64,000 bases of DNA from UBA1422 sp041752735 (GCA_041752735.1 JBGSVW010000034.1:27955-91954); one strand, 5' to 3'. Shown: positions 42,116 to 51,556, counted from the first letter of the stretch. Translations and numbers: made by a program. Notes: generated from the letters alone by a model not told the origin.

Positions 42116-45100
42116 ATTTGTTCTCCTTCTTATTGATTACTGTATTTATCTTTTGTGATATCGTTCCGTAATATATCAAATCTGGTGTATTTGTAAGGTA
42201 CACTTCATCCAACGCCTTCGTGATACCCCTAATTTGTTGAAGTACCTGAAAGATATCATATCGGTTTTGCAGTGAATAGAATCCATATTTCTCGCATAGT
42301 TGAGTTACCAAGTCGGTTCTTTCATATTCGGCAATGTTCGACCATATATTCAATAATCTGGATTGTATGTTACTTGCGTATTCGTTTAGGATTAAATCTC
42401 GAAGAAGCACGAATAAATCACTCCTCGCATGATAAGTCTTAGAGAGTCCTTGTTCGACGCGCTCTCTCATGCCACTATCCTCGTCCAACATTTCTGCAAT
42501 CATAAATACTTCCCTGACAGATGCATCATTTAGTGCTTTTTCATCCCGTTCTACTTTATATAAGTCAATGGAAAAATACGCACGAAGCCCCATCTGAATG
42601 TCCTCATTTTTTTTGCTAACAGATTGCTCAAAGAAGCAAATAACATCCCAAAATTGGCGTCGATGATGGTAAATGAATTCATTGTAATACCATTCAATAA
42701 ATATTTCATTGAGGTCTTTAACGTTTTCAGCCTTGTTTATTTGATCCATATATTCTGGCAGACGACCAAATTGACGCATGTAATCTCGAAGTTTCTTTTT
42801 TCGGTCAACCATCGGTTTTTCTCGATGCCTTTCAACATGAAAGACGGCTGTGCCAAGTTCATTATCTATATGTTTCATAAACCAACATTCAACAAAGCCG
42901 ACGCGGTATAGTACATATAGGTACCGCTGAATAATTAGTAGTTGCTGCTTGATATCCAGCGCTTCTTCAATTTTTACAGCCCAATCAATATAGTCTTTTG
43001 ATTCTTGATCAAGTTCAGCAAGGATATCTGCAACCTGAAGTTTCAATGTGTAATCTTCATCGCTAATCGCAATAAGCTTTTTCAATGAGAAGATGTCCCC
43101 GCCAATGTTGCTGCCCCGAATCGTTCGCACCAGCGAATTGGTGCTCGCGTTCATATCAACGCAATTACGCTCTGTAACATTAAATGCCCGACTGGATCGA
43201 TAGATTACAGTGCTTCTGCATTTCTCACCGGCTCTTCCGGCTCTTCCTATTTCTTGAACAAAGTTTGCCTTGGATGATGGATATCCTACATGAAGAATAT
43301 TGGTTATCCCTGGCAAATCAATCCCAATCCCAACCTCACCGTATGCGATGAGTATTTTTTTGCTACCATTCGCAAAGGATTCATATGTGCCAGGTTCTTC
43401 CGGTTGAAACACAACAGCTTCTTTTTTTGTTTCAAGGTTCAGCATATTATACACTTGGCAGGCATATCCCTGGTCGCTGACAAAAACCATGGTTTTTCCC
43501 GAGTCTCTCAATAGTATTGTACTTATCTCAGCTGCTTGCGTGAGCACCTCTGTATCACTGTAGCATTCCTTGAAGTCGAAGCTGAAATTGTCCTTTTTCA
43601 TTTTTATTGGCGAAGTAACTCTTTCCGGTAGAATGGATAGTTGCTTGGCAACGTCATCCAAAACAAGATAATTAGCTGTTGCCGTGAAGCATTTAAGTCG
43701 CACATTGCAGGCGAACTCATTTAGATATTGTGACAACATTAGATAATCCGGTCTAAAATCATGCCCCCAATTAGAGATGCAATGGACTTCATCCAGTATG
43801 ATGTTTGAAATGGCTTTTCTGCGATTGACAAAAATAATCTGAAAAATCAAGGAGTAATCCTGTAGTACATCAGGGGTCATAAAGACAAATTTGTTCTTTG
43901 GTAGAAATGTCGTATAATCCACTTCCCCTTCGAGCCAAATAGCATCATCAATTTTATGAATTTCTTTCAGATGCTCGATCTGGTTATCAATCAGAATTCT
44001 GGTGGGGGAAACAATGATTGTGGGTGCTGATCTTAGAAGCGCAACCATATAGTATACATAAGATTTGCCGCTCCCCGTCGGCATAATACAAATACTATTC
44101 CCCATCTCATTCAGCATATCTTTTATTGCTTCCAACTGACCAGGCAGGAAGTTAACAAACTTGCCTGGAGCGAAAGTCTCAACTGCCAATTCATATAGGT
44201 AATTCTCGTTTTCTTGATCAACGTGGAATATGATATTATCCTCAATCCAAGGTTGACGTTCACCGGACCGGTCCTGAATATCACTATCATAAAACAAAAT
44301 ATCAGCATCTGAAGAGAGGCTACTAACCGATATCGATAACCCGTCTGTACCGTCAAAAGTCAATGGGATGTAGACTGTTTTTGCCAGTCTGCATAGCATA
44401 TCGGCATAGTGGTTAAGGTCGTCAATTGCAAGTTCAATTTCTGCTTTGGTTAAGTCGATAATACGAAGTTTAATATCTTGATTCACAATGTAGTTGTTCT
44501 TAATTAGAAGCAAAATCGCCAATTGAAGTCTGTAAATACCTTGCAGATTGAATTCTCTCTTATAGACTTCCCGCTCCAAATACTTGAAATGATTACTTTT
44601 TTCTGCGTGAAGTCTTCTTTGCAGATAGGCAAAAACAACCGCATATTCAGCCGCAAATTGATGTTTACATTTTTCCTGCATCCGAATTCCTTTTATAATG
44701 AATCCCCGCTCTTGCATGGTTGTTCCACAAACAAAGGAATGCTCTTTCTCTTTTTCCTTAATTCGTTGTGTCCATTTATTTTTGTACTTCCCACCTCGTT
44801 TTAGCACTTCACGTAAAATGCTATCGTCTAGGGCACGTTTTTCTTCCCTTAATTCCAAAAGTTTGTTGTATTCATCTTCAGTACTTTTAATGTCGTTGCT
44901 TTGGTTCTTGATTTGCGTTTTCAACTTCTCCAATTCGGCTTTTGTTCTTGACTCGTTTTCCTGTTCCATACTGAGCGTAGTTTTTGCCTCGCGAATTTCA
45001 TCTTGTATTTTTTGCAGTTCCTTTTGACTGGTAGCTTCTTCGCTCTGAAGAACTTTGTTTTTTCTTTCAAGTGCTGCAACGGTTTCGACAATTTTCTCTA

Positions 45101-45707
45101 TGCGCTGATTTGACTTATTCAATTCATTGTTTCTTGCCATCAAGTCAGCTTCTTTCAACTCGAGGTCTCGGATTCTCGCTTCCCTTTCTTTTGTCTCTTT
45201 GATAATGTCATCTTTGTTTTTTCTCATGATATCGAGTTCCGCATCACTTATTATGGTGTTCCCTTTATCTAATATTTCTGCGGTTTTTTGAATATTTAAA
45301 TAACCTCCAACTCCCTTAATCAATGTGAATGGGGTGCTGCGAATATTCCACTCTTCATATGCTATTGTGTCTCTGTAAATAGATGCTGCAACTTTACTGA
45401 CAAATTTATTGTAGTTATTTACATGCGTTATAAAATTTGTTGATGCAGCTCTTTCTTGATATGTAACTTGTGTTCTGGAGAAGTTAAAAAGACTAAAGTT
45501 TTCTATCCCCTCGTGATAAGCAATTTTATAACATATCTTAGCAATGGTGTCTGGCACTGATGTGTTACCATTATTGTATACAACAGTCACGCATCGGCTC
45601 GCCAAACGCAAATATAATATTCTCAGAGAATTGGTAAATGCATGCCGATCTCCAAATAATATGGCATGCTCAACGGATTCAATTACTTCCCTATGGTCAT
45701 CAATCAT
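42099..45707 (-). CDS. RecQ-like superfamily 2 helicase with long coiled-coil N-terminal extension
   Basis: Predicted 1202-aa protein. Residues about 155-320 are a long coiled coil (RNNELNKSNQRIEKIVETVAAL and similar). The helicase core follows: Walker A MPTGSGKS near residue 545, SPTRILIDNQIEHL, DEVHCISNWGHDFRPDY near 640 (RecQ has DEAHCISQWGHDFRPDY), FTATA, then domain 2 with IAYGEVGIGIDLPGI and QEIGRAGRAGE. The region beyond is long, helical and lacks an obvious RecQ zinc or HRDC domain. An ATP-dependent DNA translocase is expected. ATG 45707 has AAGGAGG seven bases upstream. It belongs to a four-gene operon; I recognise no described defence system with this combination. Confidence 0.88.
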   Translation of the reverse strand: MIDDHREVIESVEHAILFGDRHAFTNSLRILYLRLASRCVTVVYNNGNTSVPDTIAKICYKIAYHEGIENFSLFNFSRTQVTYQERAASTNFITHVNNYNKFVSKVAASIYRDTIAYEEWNIRSTPFTLIKGVGGYLNIQKTAEILDKGNTIISDAELDIMRKNKDDIIKETKEREARIRDLELKEADLMARNNELNKSNQRIEKIVETVAALERKNKVLQSEEATSQKELQKIQDEIREAKTTLSMEQENESRTKAELEKLKTQIKNQSNDIKSTEDEYNKLLELREEKRALDDSILREVLKRGGKYKNKWTQRIKEKEKEHSFVCGTTMQERGFIIKGIRMQEKCKHQFAAEYAVVFAYLQRRLHAEKSNHFKYLEREVYKREFNLQGIYRLQLAILLLIKNNYIVNQDIKLRIIDLTKAEIELAIDDLNHYADMLCRLAKTVYIPLTFDGTDGLSISVSSLSSDADILFYDSDIQDRSGERQPWIEDNIIFHVDQENENYLYELAVETFAPGKFVNFLPGQLEAIKDMLNEMGNSICIMPTGSGKSYVYYMVALLRSAPTIIVSPTRILIDNQIEHLKEIHKIDDAIWLEGEVDYTTFLPKNKFVFMTPDVLQDYSLIFQIIFVNRRKAISNIILDEVHCISNWGHDFRPDYLMLSQYLNEFACNVRLKCFTATANYLVLDDVAKQLSILPERVTSPIKMKKDNFSFDFKECYSDTEVLTQAAEISTILLRDSGKTMVFVSDQGYACQVYNMLNLETKKEAVVFQPEEPGTYESFANGSKKILIAYGEVGIGIDLPGITNILHVGYPSSKANFVQEIGRAGRAGEKCRSTVIYRSSRAFNVTERNCVDMNASTNSLVRTIRGSNIGGDIFSLKKLIAISDEDYTLKLQVADILAELDQESKDYIDWAVKIEEALDIKQQLLIIQRYLYVLYRVGFVECWFMKHIDNELGTAVFHVERHREKPMVDRKKKLRDYMRQFGRLPEYMDQINKAENVKDLNEIFIEWYYNEFIYHHRRQFWDVICFFEQSVSKKNEDIQMGLRAYFSIDLYKVERDEKALNDASVREVFMIAEMLDEDSGMRERVEQGLSKTYHARSDLFVLLRDLILNEYASNIQSRLLNIWSNIAEYERTDLVTQLCEKYGFYSLQNRYDIFQVLQQIRGITKALDEVYLTNTPDLIYYGTISQKINTVINKKENKYDREN

Positions 45708-45751
45708 CAATGTGCCTCCTTGTTGACACTCTTGCAATACGATTTTTAAGG

Positions 45752-47608
45752 CTAGCTATACGACAATGTTGGCAAGTGCTTGGGCAACGAGCCCACCACA
45801 ATTATTTTTTTATCTCCATCATAGAGGAAGTAGATTCTCAGTAATTTCTCTGAGTCATTTCCCACCTTCAGATGATAATCCAGGGGGCTTTCGTGTAGTT
45901 TGCCGTCGGCGCCCTTGAAGTATTTGATTTTGTAATCGTTGGAGTAGGTTTCCACGGAAAGACCCTTTTGGGGTGTCACCAGGAAAGGTCGGCTGTACTT
46001 CCGGCCGCATTCTCCATTCATCTCATCTTCCGAAAGTTCACCTAGCAGGTTTCTTCGGTATTCTTCCGCCAAAAACTCCAGGGCGGAGCAAAGGAGTTCC
46101 ATGTTGACTTCGTGGGCTTTGACGTCTTCCATCAGCGAAACTGCTTTGGGGTGGAAAATCAGTTTGCCCGGGTAGCGTTTTGCAACCCAGTCCGCCACCT
46201 CTGCCGGATTCTTTGGCAAGTTGGCCTTTTCTCTTAGCCACTGGTTTTCTGTGATGAGCCCTTTGTTCCGATCTTCCAGGGTCTGCCACCTTTGTTCAAA
46301 GGCCTCTTCCTGGGCGAGGAACTTGCTGTTGATTTTCTCTATTTCTTCGCTTAAGCGGCGGTTTTCCTTATTGAGCTGGGCGATTTCCACGGAGTAGTTG
46401 CCATGAACCTGACTAATTTGGTCACTGTATACCTTGGAATATTGCTTGTTCAGTAAGTCCTTGATTTGGTCTAGGGTCTTGGCATCGGTTTGATTCTTAA
46501 GATAATCCTCTTCATTCAGCCGATTGATTTCCGGCAGGAACCAGATGCCGTCGAAGGGGATTTCCTGTCCCTTGAGAAAATCCTGGGTGATGTCTTCCAT
46601 TCGCTTGATGTTGATCCTCCGGGTTTCTGGGTCGTCGGCGTTTTTGAAGAACACATTCTTGCCCTTGGTGTTGCTGGGAATAATGATTGCGCTGTCTCCA
46701 GGTTCCATATCTGTTTTCATCAGTTCGTTGTATTTTTTGTAAAGGTCACCTGCCAGATAGAAAAAGGTGCCGTACCCCATGCGATGTTGGGCAATTTCTG
46801 CCACTTGCTCATAGTAACCCTCTTCATCGGCGGGGAGTTTTTTGCGCAAGGCGTCTTCTCCCGGGTGTAATGCATCCCGAAAAGAAGTGGACTTTGGCAA
46901 GAACATTTCCTTCATGACTTTCTCCGGGTCCTCACAGGGATGTCCCTCCGGGCATCGAACAAAAATCACGGCAGGGAGTTTTCTCTTTTCTTCTCCCAGA
47001 AAACGGACTAGTTGTTTTAGGTCCGTATAATTATCGATTAAGTGCGCTTTGCGGATCAGCTTGAACCGCTTGTCCTGCTTCAGCCCTAGCAAGGGGTTTT
47101 CCACCAACCGTTTGATAACGGCAAGCCGAAACACTTCACAGGGAGTGGTTTCTCCCTTCAGCTCTGAAACCATGGTTCGAAAGCCGCAATCTACTATTCC
47201 GTCGTGGATCCGTACTGCGATGTTGGTGGTGAAGGTCCGTCCAGGTGCGGGTTTTCTATTGTTCCCTGTATCTTCCGGCCGGGGACCCAGGTCCGGTTCA
47301 CGAAGTTCCAAAGCCCATGCCCGATCCTTTTCTCGGAAAGCAACCGCAATGGGATATCCGCCATCGGCGTTGAAAGACTCCACTGCAGACCAGTCAAAGT
47401 TCATGTACTGGTCAGGTGTGGGAACCTGAAGCTTTTGTGGCATGTCCAAATCCCGAAACCGCTCCCGCAACCAGGCCATGACTTCTAGTATTACGATTTT
47501 CATGGCATCATCGACGGGCGTTTCGTTGTTGGCCACCTCAGCGTGGAGCTGATAGGTGGGGTATATGATATTGGGCATCAGCTTGAGTGGTTTGTATTCT
47601 CGGTTCAT
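45752..47608 (-). CDS. Coiled-coil protein of unknown function, first gene of the helicase operon
   Basis: Predicted 618-aa protein. The N-terminal half is soluble alpha/beta without a recognised domain (WALELREPDLGPRPEDTGN, LPAVIFVRCPEGHPCEDPE). A coiled coil spans about residues 405-470 (QISQVHGNYSVEIAQLNKEN and following). The C-terminal 60 residues (LDYHLKVGNDSEKLLRIYFL, DGDKKIIVVGSLPKHLPT) form a small beta-rich unit that superficially recalls RelE/ParE-type folds. The gene is 44 bp upstream of the helicase and presumably partners it. No catalytic motif identified. It might be the sensor or effector of the operon. Confidence 0.75.
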   Translation of the reverse strand: MNREYKPLKLMPNIIYPTYQLHAEVANNETPVDDAMKIVILEVMAWLRERFRDLDMPQKLQVPTPDQYMNFDWSAVESFNADGGYPIAVAFREKDRAWALELREPDLGPRPEDTGNNRKPAPGRTFTTNIAVRIHDGIVDCGFRTMVSELKGETTPCEVFRLAVIKRLVENPLLGLKQDKRFKLIRKAHLIDNYTDLKQLVRFLGEEKRKLPAVIFVRCPEGHPCEDPEKVMKEMFLPKSTSFRDALHPGEDALRKKLPADEEGYYEQVAEIAQHRMGYGTFFYLAGDLYKKYNELMKTDMEPGDSAIIIPSNTKGKNVFFKNADDPETRRINIKRMEDITQDFLKGQEIPFDGIWFLPEINRLNEEDYLKNQTDAKTLDQIKDLLNKQYSKVYSDQISQVHGNYSVEIAQLNKENRRLSEEIEKINSKFLAQEEAFEQRWQTLEDRNKGLITENQWLREKANLPKNPAEVADWVAKRYPGKLIFHPKAVSLMEDVKAHEVNMELLCSALEFLAEEYRRNLLGELSEDEMNGECGRKYSRPFLVTPQKGLSVETYSNDYKIKYFKGADGKLHESPLDYHLKVGNDSEKLLRIYFLYDGDKKIIVVGSLPKHLPTLSYS

Positions 47609-47766
47609 TCACAGCCCTCCTAAAATCAATCGCTTCTATTGATTGCTCAAAGAAAAATAGCTGCCCCTTGTTGCGGAACAGCCAGTTACCTATCCCCGCG
47701 GGTTCAGTTTATATGAATTAAACTTATGGCGCAAGAATTATTATTCTAAGTCAGTGGTTCGTTGGT

Positions 47767-47922
47767 CTAGTAACCATTATTTTTGTTTGGTTTGGACGCC
47801 TCCCAAAGTACCATGGTAATAAAAATCAGGATCCCTGCCGTCGCCAAAAATAAGTACCAAAGCAATTTCATAATGCCATTTATAATGATCACAGCGGTTT
47901 GCATCTTTGTGTTCACCTCCAT
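47767..47922 (-). CDS. Single-pass membrane microprotein
   Basis: Predicted 51-aa protein with one membrane helix (LLWYLFLATAGILIFITMVLW). ATG 47922 has AAGGAG seven bases upstream; a second in-frame ATG at 47904 has GGAGGTG nine bases upstream. It follows another microprotein by 51 bp. Function unknown. Confidence 0.55.
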   Translation of the reverse strand: MEVNTKMQTAVIIINGIMKLLWYLFLATAGILIFITMVLWEASKPNKNNGY

Positions 47923-47973
47923 TTTAATTCTCCTTATCTTAGGACTCTTAGAGATTGTCGTTTCTTTGAAGCC

Positions 47974-48078
47974 TTAGGCCTCCTCAAACTCTTCGTCGAA
48001 AGGTGCATCGGCGAGCTCCAGTGCCTTCATCACGATGTAAAGCGTACAGAACAACATCACAAATACAAATATTTTCAT
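47974..48078 (-). CDS. 34-aa membrane microprotein with acidic tail
   Basis: Reads MKIFVFVMLFCTLYIVMKAL, then an acidic end DAPFDEEFEEA. One short membrane helix; strong AAGGAGG site eight bases before the ATG. Probably one transcript with the microprotein at 47767-47922. Could be a type I toxin-like or regulatory peptide, but nothing proves it. Confidence 0.5.
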   Translation of the reverse strand: MKIFVFVMLFCTLYIVMKALELADAPFDEEFEEA

Positions 48079-48179
48079 GGTAAACACCTCCTTGATTATC
48101 TCCATCATAACAAAAGATGTGTTCGATTAGTCGCACAGTAAAAAAACTGATTGATTGTACTATTAAAGCCGAACTGGGG

Positions 48180-48278
48180 CTATTTTTTGTACAGAAAAGA
48201 CGGCGCTACGGCCATTGCAACAACCATCCCAAGTTGCCGTACCGCCATTTTCCAGGACAGTTCAATCATATAATCCAT
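48180..48278 (-). CDS. Possible 32-aa hydrophobic microprotein
   Basis: Reads MDYMIELSWKMAVRQLGMVV and ends AMAVAPSFLYKK; GGGGAG lies four to five bases before the ATG. Third small hydrophobic ORF in a row on this strand. Weak call. Confidence 0.35.
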   Translation of the reverse strand: MDYMIELSWKMAVRQLGMVVAMAVAPSFLYKK

Positions 48279-48391
48279 TTTTCTCCCCTTTTGAAGGTGT
48301 AATTTCGCATGATTTTGCGCTCTATGGATATCATATCACAGTACTGGAAATTGCACAATCAGTTCAATATGGTAGGTGATTGTGGGGTGAT

Positions 48392-48420
48392 AAAAAAACC
48401 CACCGCAGTTAAGCGGTGGG
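48392..48420 (-). terminator. Terminator of the zinc-ribbon gene
   Basis: On the - strand CCCACCGC-TTAACT-GCGGTGGG is followed by seven T. Confidence 0.88.
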
Positions 48421-48462
48421 ATGGTTGAAGCAAACTGGATTAGCTCATTGTCTTATGGATTT

Positions 48463-48627
48463 TTAGAAGAAAATAATAATTTTGATGATTCCGCCGACGA
48501 CGATGACGCCAAGCAGTACCCAAAGCCAGACTTTTGGCTGTTTGATTTTTGCGCCGCAGCTGGGGCAAATGGGAATTCCTTTTTCAACTTGTTTGCCACA
48601 ATCCGGACAGGTCAGCAATTTACTCAT
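48463..48627 (-). CDS. Zinc-ribbon membrane protein
   Basis: Predicted 54-aa protein. An N-terminal zinc ribbon (CPDCGKQVEKGIPICPSCG, two CxxC pairs) is followed by a lysine-rich link and a C-terminal membrane helix (VWLWVLLGVIVVGGIIKIIIFF). ATG 48627 has TTGGAGGA upstream; the longer open frame without a credible start is rejected. Small zinc-ribbon/TM proteins of this type are common in Firmicutes; role unknown. Confidence 0.75.
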   Translation of the reverse strand: MSKLLTCPDCGKQVEKGIPICPSCGAKIKQPKVWLWVLLGVIVVGGIIKIIIFF

Positions 48628-48736
48628 ATTGATTCCTCCAATCAGGTTCAAAGGGCAGACTTCATTTCCATATTTATGGTACTCCGTTGGACTGATGCTG
48701 TCAACCCGGAGCTTACCTCTTTGGTGATTGGAAGGC

Positions 48737-49042
48737 TTAATTAGAAAGACCCATTTCGTCAAACGGCGAATTCCAACCAAAGTATATCTTTAGGTCACTT
48801 TTGATATCCTCGGCCTTTTGGTCATCGGTGTCGTGAAGTATCAGCTCCAATGCGGAAAATGGCATAGTTGGGGCTCCGCCTCTGACTGACATGGTGTGAT
48901 GGTAGATTTCATACATCAGCCCTGTATGCTTCATGTAATTATCCACAATTTTGTAGGCTGCCACAGAATCGATTTGAGTCAGACCATTGCTGTCGTCCAA
49001 TGAAATGTTCAAAATTGTTCGATTTTCTTTATGTAAATACAT
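48737..49042 (-). CDS. Conserved-looking 101-aa protein of unknown function
   Basis: Soluble protein without membrane helix or recognised motif; acidic C-terminal half (LILHDTDDQKAEDIKSDLKI) and GWNSPFDEMG near the end. A strong AAAGGAGGAG site precedes the ATG, which supports it as a gene. It is upstream of the zinc-ribbon gene on the same strand by about 110 bp. Confidence 0.6.
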   Translation of the reverse strand: MYLHKENRTILNISLDDSNGLTQIDSVAAYKIVDNYMKHTGLMYEIYHHTMSVRGGAPTMPFSALELILHDTDDQKAEDIKSDLKIYFGWNSPFDEMGLSN

Positions 49043-49247
49043 GACTCCTCCTTTGGTTTTTTGATTGCATTGTATAGGGATTTATGTTTTTATTTTACCA
49101 TTTGCCGAGTACCATGGTCAGTACAGTAAACCCCCTGAGCCTTAAGTTGACGGAACTTTTATGGTCACCGCCTTTACTTCCTTCTCTGATTATAATAAGT
49201 TGTCATCAATAGAATGTTACTACCCGGCTCCAAAGGAGGACATCAAA

Positions 49248-49561
49248 ATGTTCAAAAATGTAATTGTAAAAAGACCTTGCCAGGCCCTGTGGCTGGCATC
49301 CGACAATTCATTGAGATTTTGGAAAAACATGGTCTGACCGGTTCTGAGGTTACTCTGGAAAAGGTGCTTCACCTGAAGACCGGCGTCAACTACATTGAAA
49401 ACAATAACATGCCGGTCAGCGGTGAATTCATTGACAAGCCTGAAGGATATCCCGTGGTAGAAAAATCCATTCGGGATGCAGGCTATGAAGTGATTCTGGT
49501 GGATACTTCCGAATACAAAAAACTGGACGGTGGCCTGAGCTGCTTGCCGCTTCGGTTCTAA
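49248..49561 (+). pseudogene. Arginine deiminase/DDAH-family gene with internal deletions
   Basis: A good AAAGGAGG site and ATG start MFKNVIVKRPCQAL, the N-terminus of the dimethylarginine dimethylaminohydrolase-like family. The frame then ends after 29 codons. In another frame the family's C-terminal part appears: EILEKHGLTGSEVTLEKVLH, LKTGVNYIENNNM, GYPVVEKSIRDAGYEV and LDGGLSCLPLRF with the catalytic cysteine. Comparison with the usual ~255-aa protein shows two losses: roughly 150 residues after the first 14, and about 30 residues between FIDKPE and GYPVVEK. It cannot make a functional enzyme. Confidence 0.8.
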
Positions 49562-49582
49562 TTTTCCCAAAATACACTAAAT

Positions 49583-49613
49583 AAAAGAGTGCCGAATCAT
49601 CGGCACTCTTTTT
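49583..49613. terminator. Bidirectional terminator
   Basis: AAAGAGTGCCGA-ATCA-TCGGCACTCTTT is a perfect 12-bp stem with T-runs on both sides, between the DDAH remnant and a convergent gene. Confidence 0.9.
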
Positions 49614-49629
49614 GTCTAAAAAATAGTGT

Positions 49630-50247
49630 TTATGCTGCCGGCCCGTCTAATTCTTCTTGCTCTTCAGCCATGTTCAGCACGTAGTCCTTCATCACGCCAA
49701 TCATTTTTATTAGGATTTCCAACTCCGGTTGTTTCAGCTTCATATCGTAAAAAACCGGTGGAACCACAACCCACAGAAACGCTCCGGCGTAGGGGGATAT
49801 TCTGATTTCCAATTGGCTGTTTCTCTTAATATACTCTATTTTGACGTAGGCCATTTCAACCTGCTTTGCCAATTTCCAGATTTTCTCCAGCAAGGCGGGG
49901 TTGTTAAAAAAGTCTTCGTATCCGCCTTTTGTATCTTTGCCTCTTTCTGCTACAAACTTAGCTCCATTGATTTCTTTTAATCCCTGGAATCGTAGTTTTA
50001 TCTTAAAGCTGTCTTCAAACTCGATGTTCTTGATGACTTGCTTGATTTCCAAATTAAAGGTGCGGCTCAACAATTTTTTAGTTTTGTTGTAGCCTACTCG
50101 CAAATAATCTTCGCTATCCGGATCATAGCTATAAAAGCACTCGCCATCCCGCTGAAAATCATTGCCTTGTTTGTTGAGTAGTTCGACGTGATAATTCATC
50201 AACCTGTCAGCTCTTCTTGTTATGTTCTTTACATCAAATATGCCCAT
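49630..50247 (-). CDS. Hypothetical protein, 205 aa
   Basis: Soluble protein without recognised domain; starts MGIFDVKNITRRADRLMNYH and ends in an acidic tail (EEQEELDGPAA). Contains the mixed alpha/beta stretch RGKDTKGGYEDFFNNPALLEK. ATG 50247 follows AAGGAG by five bases; the upstream in-frame codons are rejected. Stands alone at the right edge of the accessory region. Confidence 0.65.
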   Translation of the reverse strand: MGIFDVKNITRRADRLMNYHVELLNKQGNDFQRDGECFYSYDPDSEDYLRVGYNKTKKLLSRTFNLEIKQVIKNIEFEDSFKIKLRFQGLKEINGAKFVAERGKDTKGGYEDFFNNPALLEKIWKLAKQVEMAYVKIEYIKRNSQLEIRISPYAGAFLWVVVPPVFYDMKLKQPELEILIKMIGVMKDYVLNMAEEQEELDGPAA

Positions 50248-50363
50248 TTTTGCTCCTTTTTCTCTTTGCTGTGATGGCATTTTATCTTGCTTCGATGGTA
50301 TCCTTTTTATTGCCGAGTTCAGGTGCCCCATAGGGGTAGGGCACCCGACACAGCAACAACTTA

Positions 50364-51515
50364 TTAGTTATAAGCCTTAAGGAAAATGTTCAGGAAATCC
50401 TTTTCGGTGGCGACTCTTGGGTTGCTGTCCACGGAGACATTCACCGCAGACCGTTTTGCCAGTTCAGGCAGGTCGTCAAATTGGACGCCAATTTCCTTTA
50501 ATGTTGGGATTTTTAGATCCCGATTCAGGTTCTCAACAGCCGAAATGGCTGCGTAGGCTGCTTCTTGTTCCGACATGCCGGTGATGTTTTCACCCATGGC
50601 CTTGGCCATCTCCCCGAACTTATTATAGTCGGAAATGTAATTGTAGTCCATCACATAGGGAAGCAGAATGGCCATGGCAACACCGTGTGGCGTGTCATAC
50701 AATCCGCCTAGCGCTTCTCCCATACAATGTACCCCGGCGATGTCCGAGTTGCCAAAGCAGATGCCAGCAATGAGACTTCCCACAAGCAGATTGGCCTTGG
50801 CTTCTTTGTCGTTTTCCGAAACTGCTTTGCGGATGTTTTCTGCAATCAGTCGAATGGCGTAGATGCCGCAGGCGTCTGTAATGGGTTCGGCTAAGGTACA
50901 TGTGTAACCTTCCACCGCATGGGTTAATGCGTCCATACCTGTGGACGCTACAATTGCTGGGGGCAGGGTTTCCACCAAGTCCGGATCCACCAAGGCGACT
51001 TTAGGTGCGATAAGTGGGCTACCGACGCTCATTTTAAAATGGCGTTTTGTGTCCGTTATCACAGACCAAAAGGTAACTTCGCTACCGGTTCCCACGGTCG
51101 TAGGAATGGCAATCAGGTCGCAGATGGGTTTGGTGACTTGTCCCAGACCTTCATAGTCTTGAATGACGCCACCATGAGCCATCAGCACGCCGATGCCCTT
51201 AGCAGTATCCATGGAGCTTCCGCCACCAATGGCCACAAGGGAGTCATTCTCCAACGCTTTGGCCAGCTCGTATCCACGCTGAACCGTCAGGTCTCTGGGA
51301 TTGGGTTCGATTTCGTCGAAGATGTCATAGCTCATGCCTGCTTCATCTAACCCCTGGAGCACTTTGCCCACGACGCCCGCGTTAATCAGTCCTTTGTCAG
51401 TCACGATCAGGGGTTTTGTTTTGCCCATTGCTGCCAGTTCTCCGGCCAGGTTTTTGCTGACGCCGGAGCCATATACGATTCGTGTGGGCAATACGAATTC
51501 AAAGTTTGCTATCAT
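50364..51515 (-). CDS. Iron-containing alcohol dehydrogenase
   Basis: Group III (Fe-dependent) alcohol dehydrogenase of 383 aa. NAD(P)-binding GGGSSMDTAKGIG and metal ligands in DALTHAVEGYTC and GVHCMGEALGGLYDTPHGVA are present. Reduces aldehydes or oxidises alcohols in fermentation. It lies 41 bp after an APC permease gene under a sigma-54 promoter, so it may process an aldehyde or amino-alcohol product of the imported amino acid. Substrate not known. Confidence 0.95.
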   Translation of the reverse strand: MIANFEFVLPTRIVYGSGVSKNLAGELAAMGKTKPLIVTDKGLINAGVVGKVLQGLDEAGMSYDIFDEIEPNPRDLTVQRGYELAKALENDSLVAIGGGSSMDTAKGIGVLMAHGGVIQDYEGLGQVTKPICDLIAIPTTVGTGSEVTFWSVITDTKRHFKMSVGSPLIAPKVALVDPDLVETLPPAIVASTGMDALTHAVEGYTCTLAEPITDACGIYAIRLIAENIRKAVSENDKEAKANLLVGSLIAGICFGNSDIAGVHCMGEALGGLYDTPHGVAMAILLPYVMDYNYISDYNKFGEMAKAMGENITGMSEQEAAYAAISAVENLNRDLKIPTLKEIGVQFDDLPELAKRSAVNVSVDSNPRVATEKDFLNIFLKAYN

Positions 51516-51556
51516 TGCCTATTCCACCTTTCTGTGCTATTAGCTTGTTGGTCAAA

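Noticed and set aside
47783..47977. 64-codon + ORF
   Set aside because: Opposes the - strand microprotein at 47767-47922, which has a better ribosome site; the + frame has none.
48117..48302. 61-codon + ORF
   Set aside because: No ribosome site and no coding character; the opposite strand holds a weak microprotein instead.
49214..49561. Intact 115-aa gene
   Set aside because: Its first codons are not preceded by a ribosome site and the true start at 49248 is in another frame; it is the C-terminal relic of a deiminase-family gene.
50322..50345. Terminator after the alcohol dehydrogenase
   Set aside because: GGTGCCC / GGGCACC forms a hairpin, but no T-run follows on the - strand, so it was not listed as a terminator.
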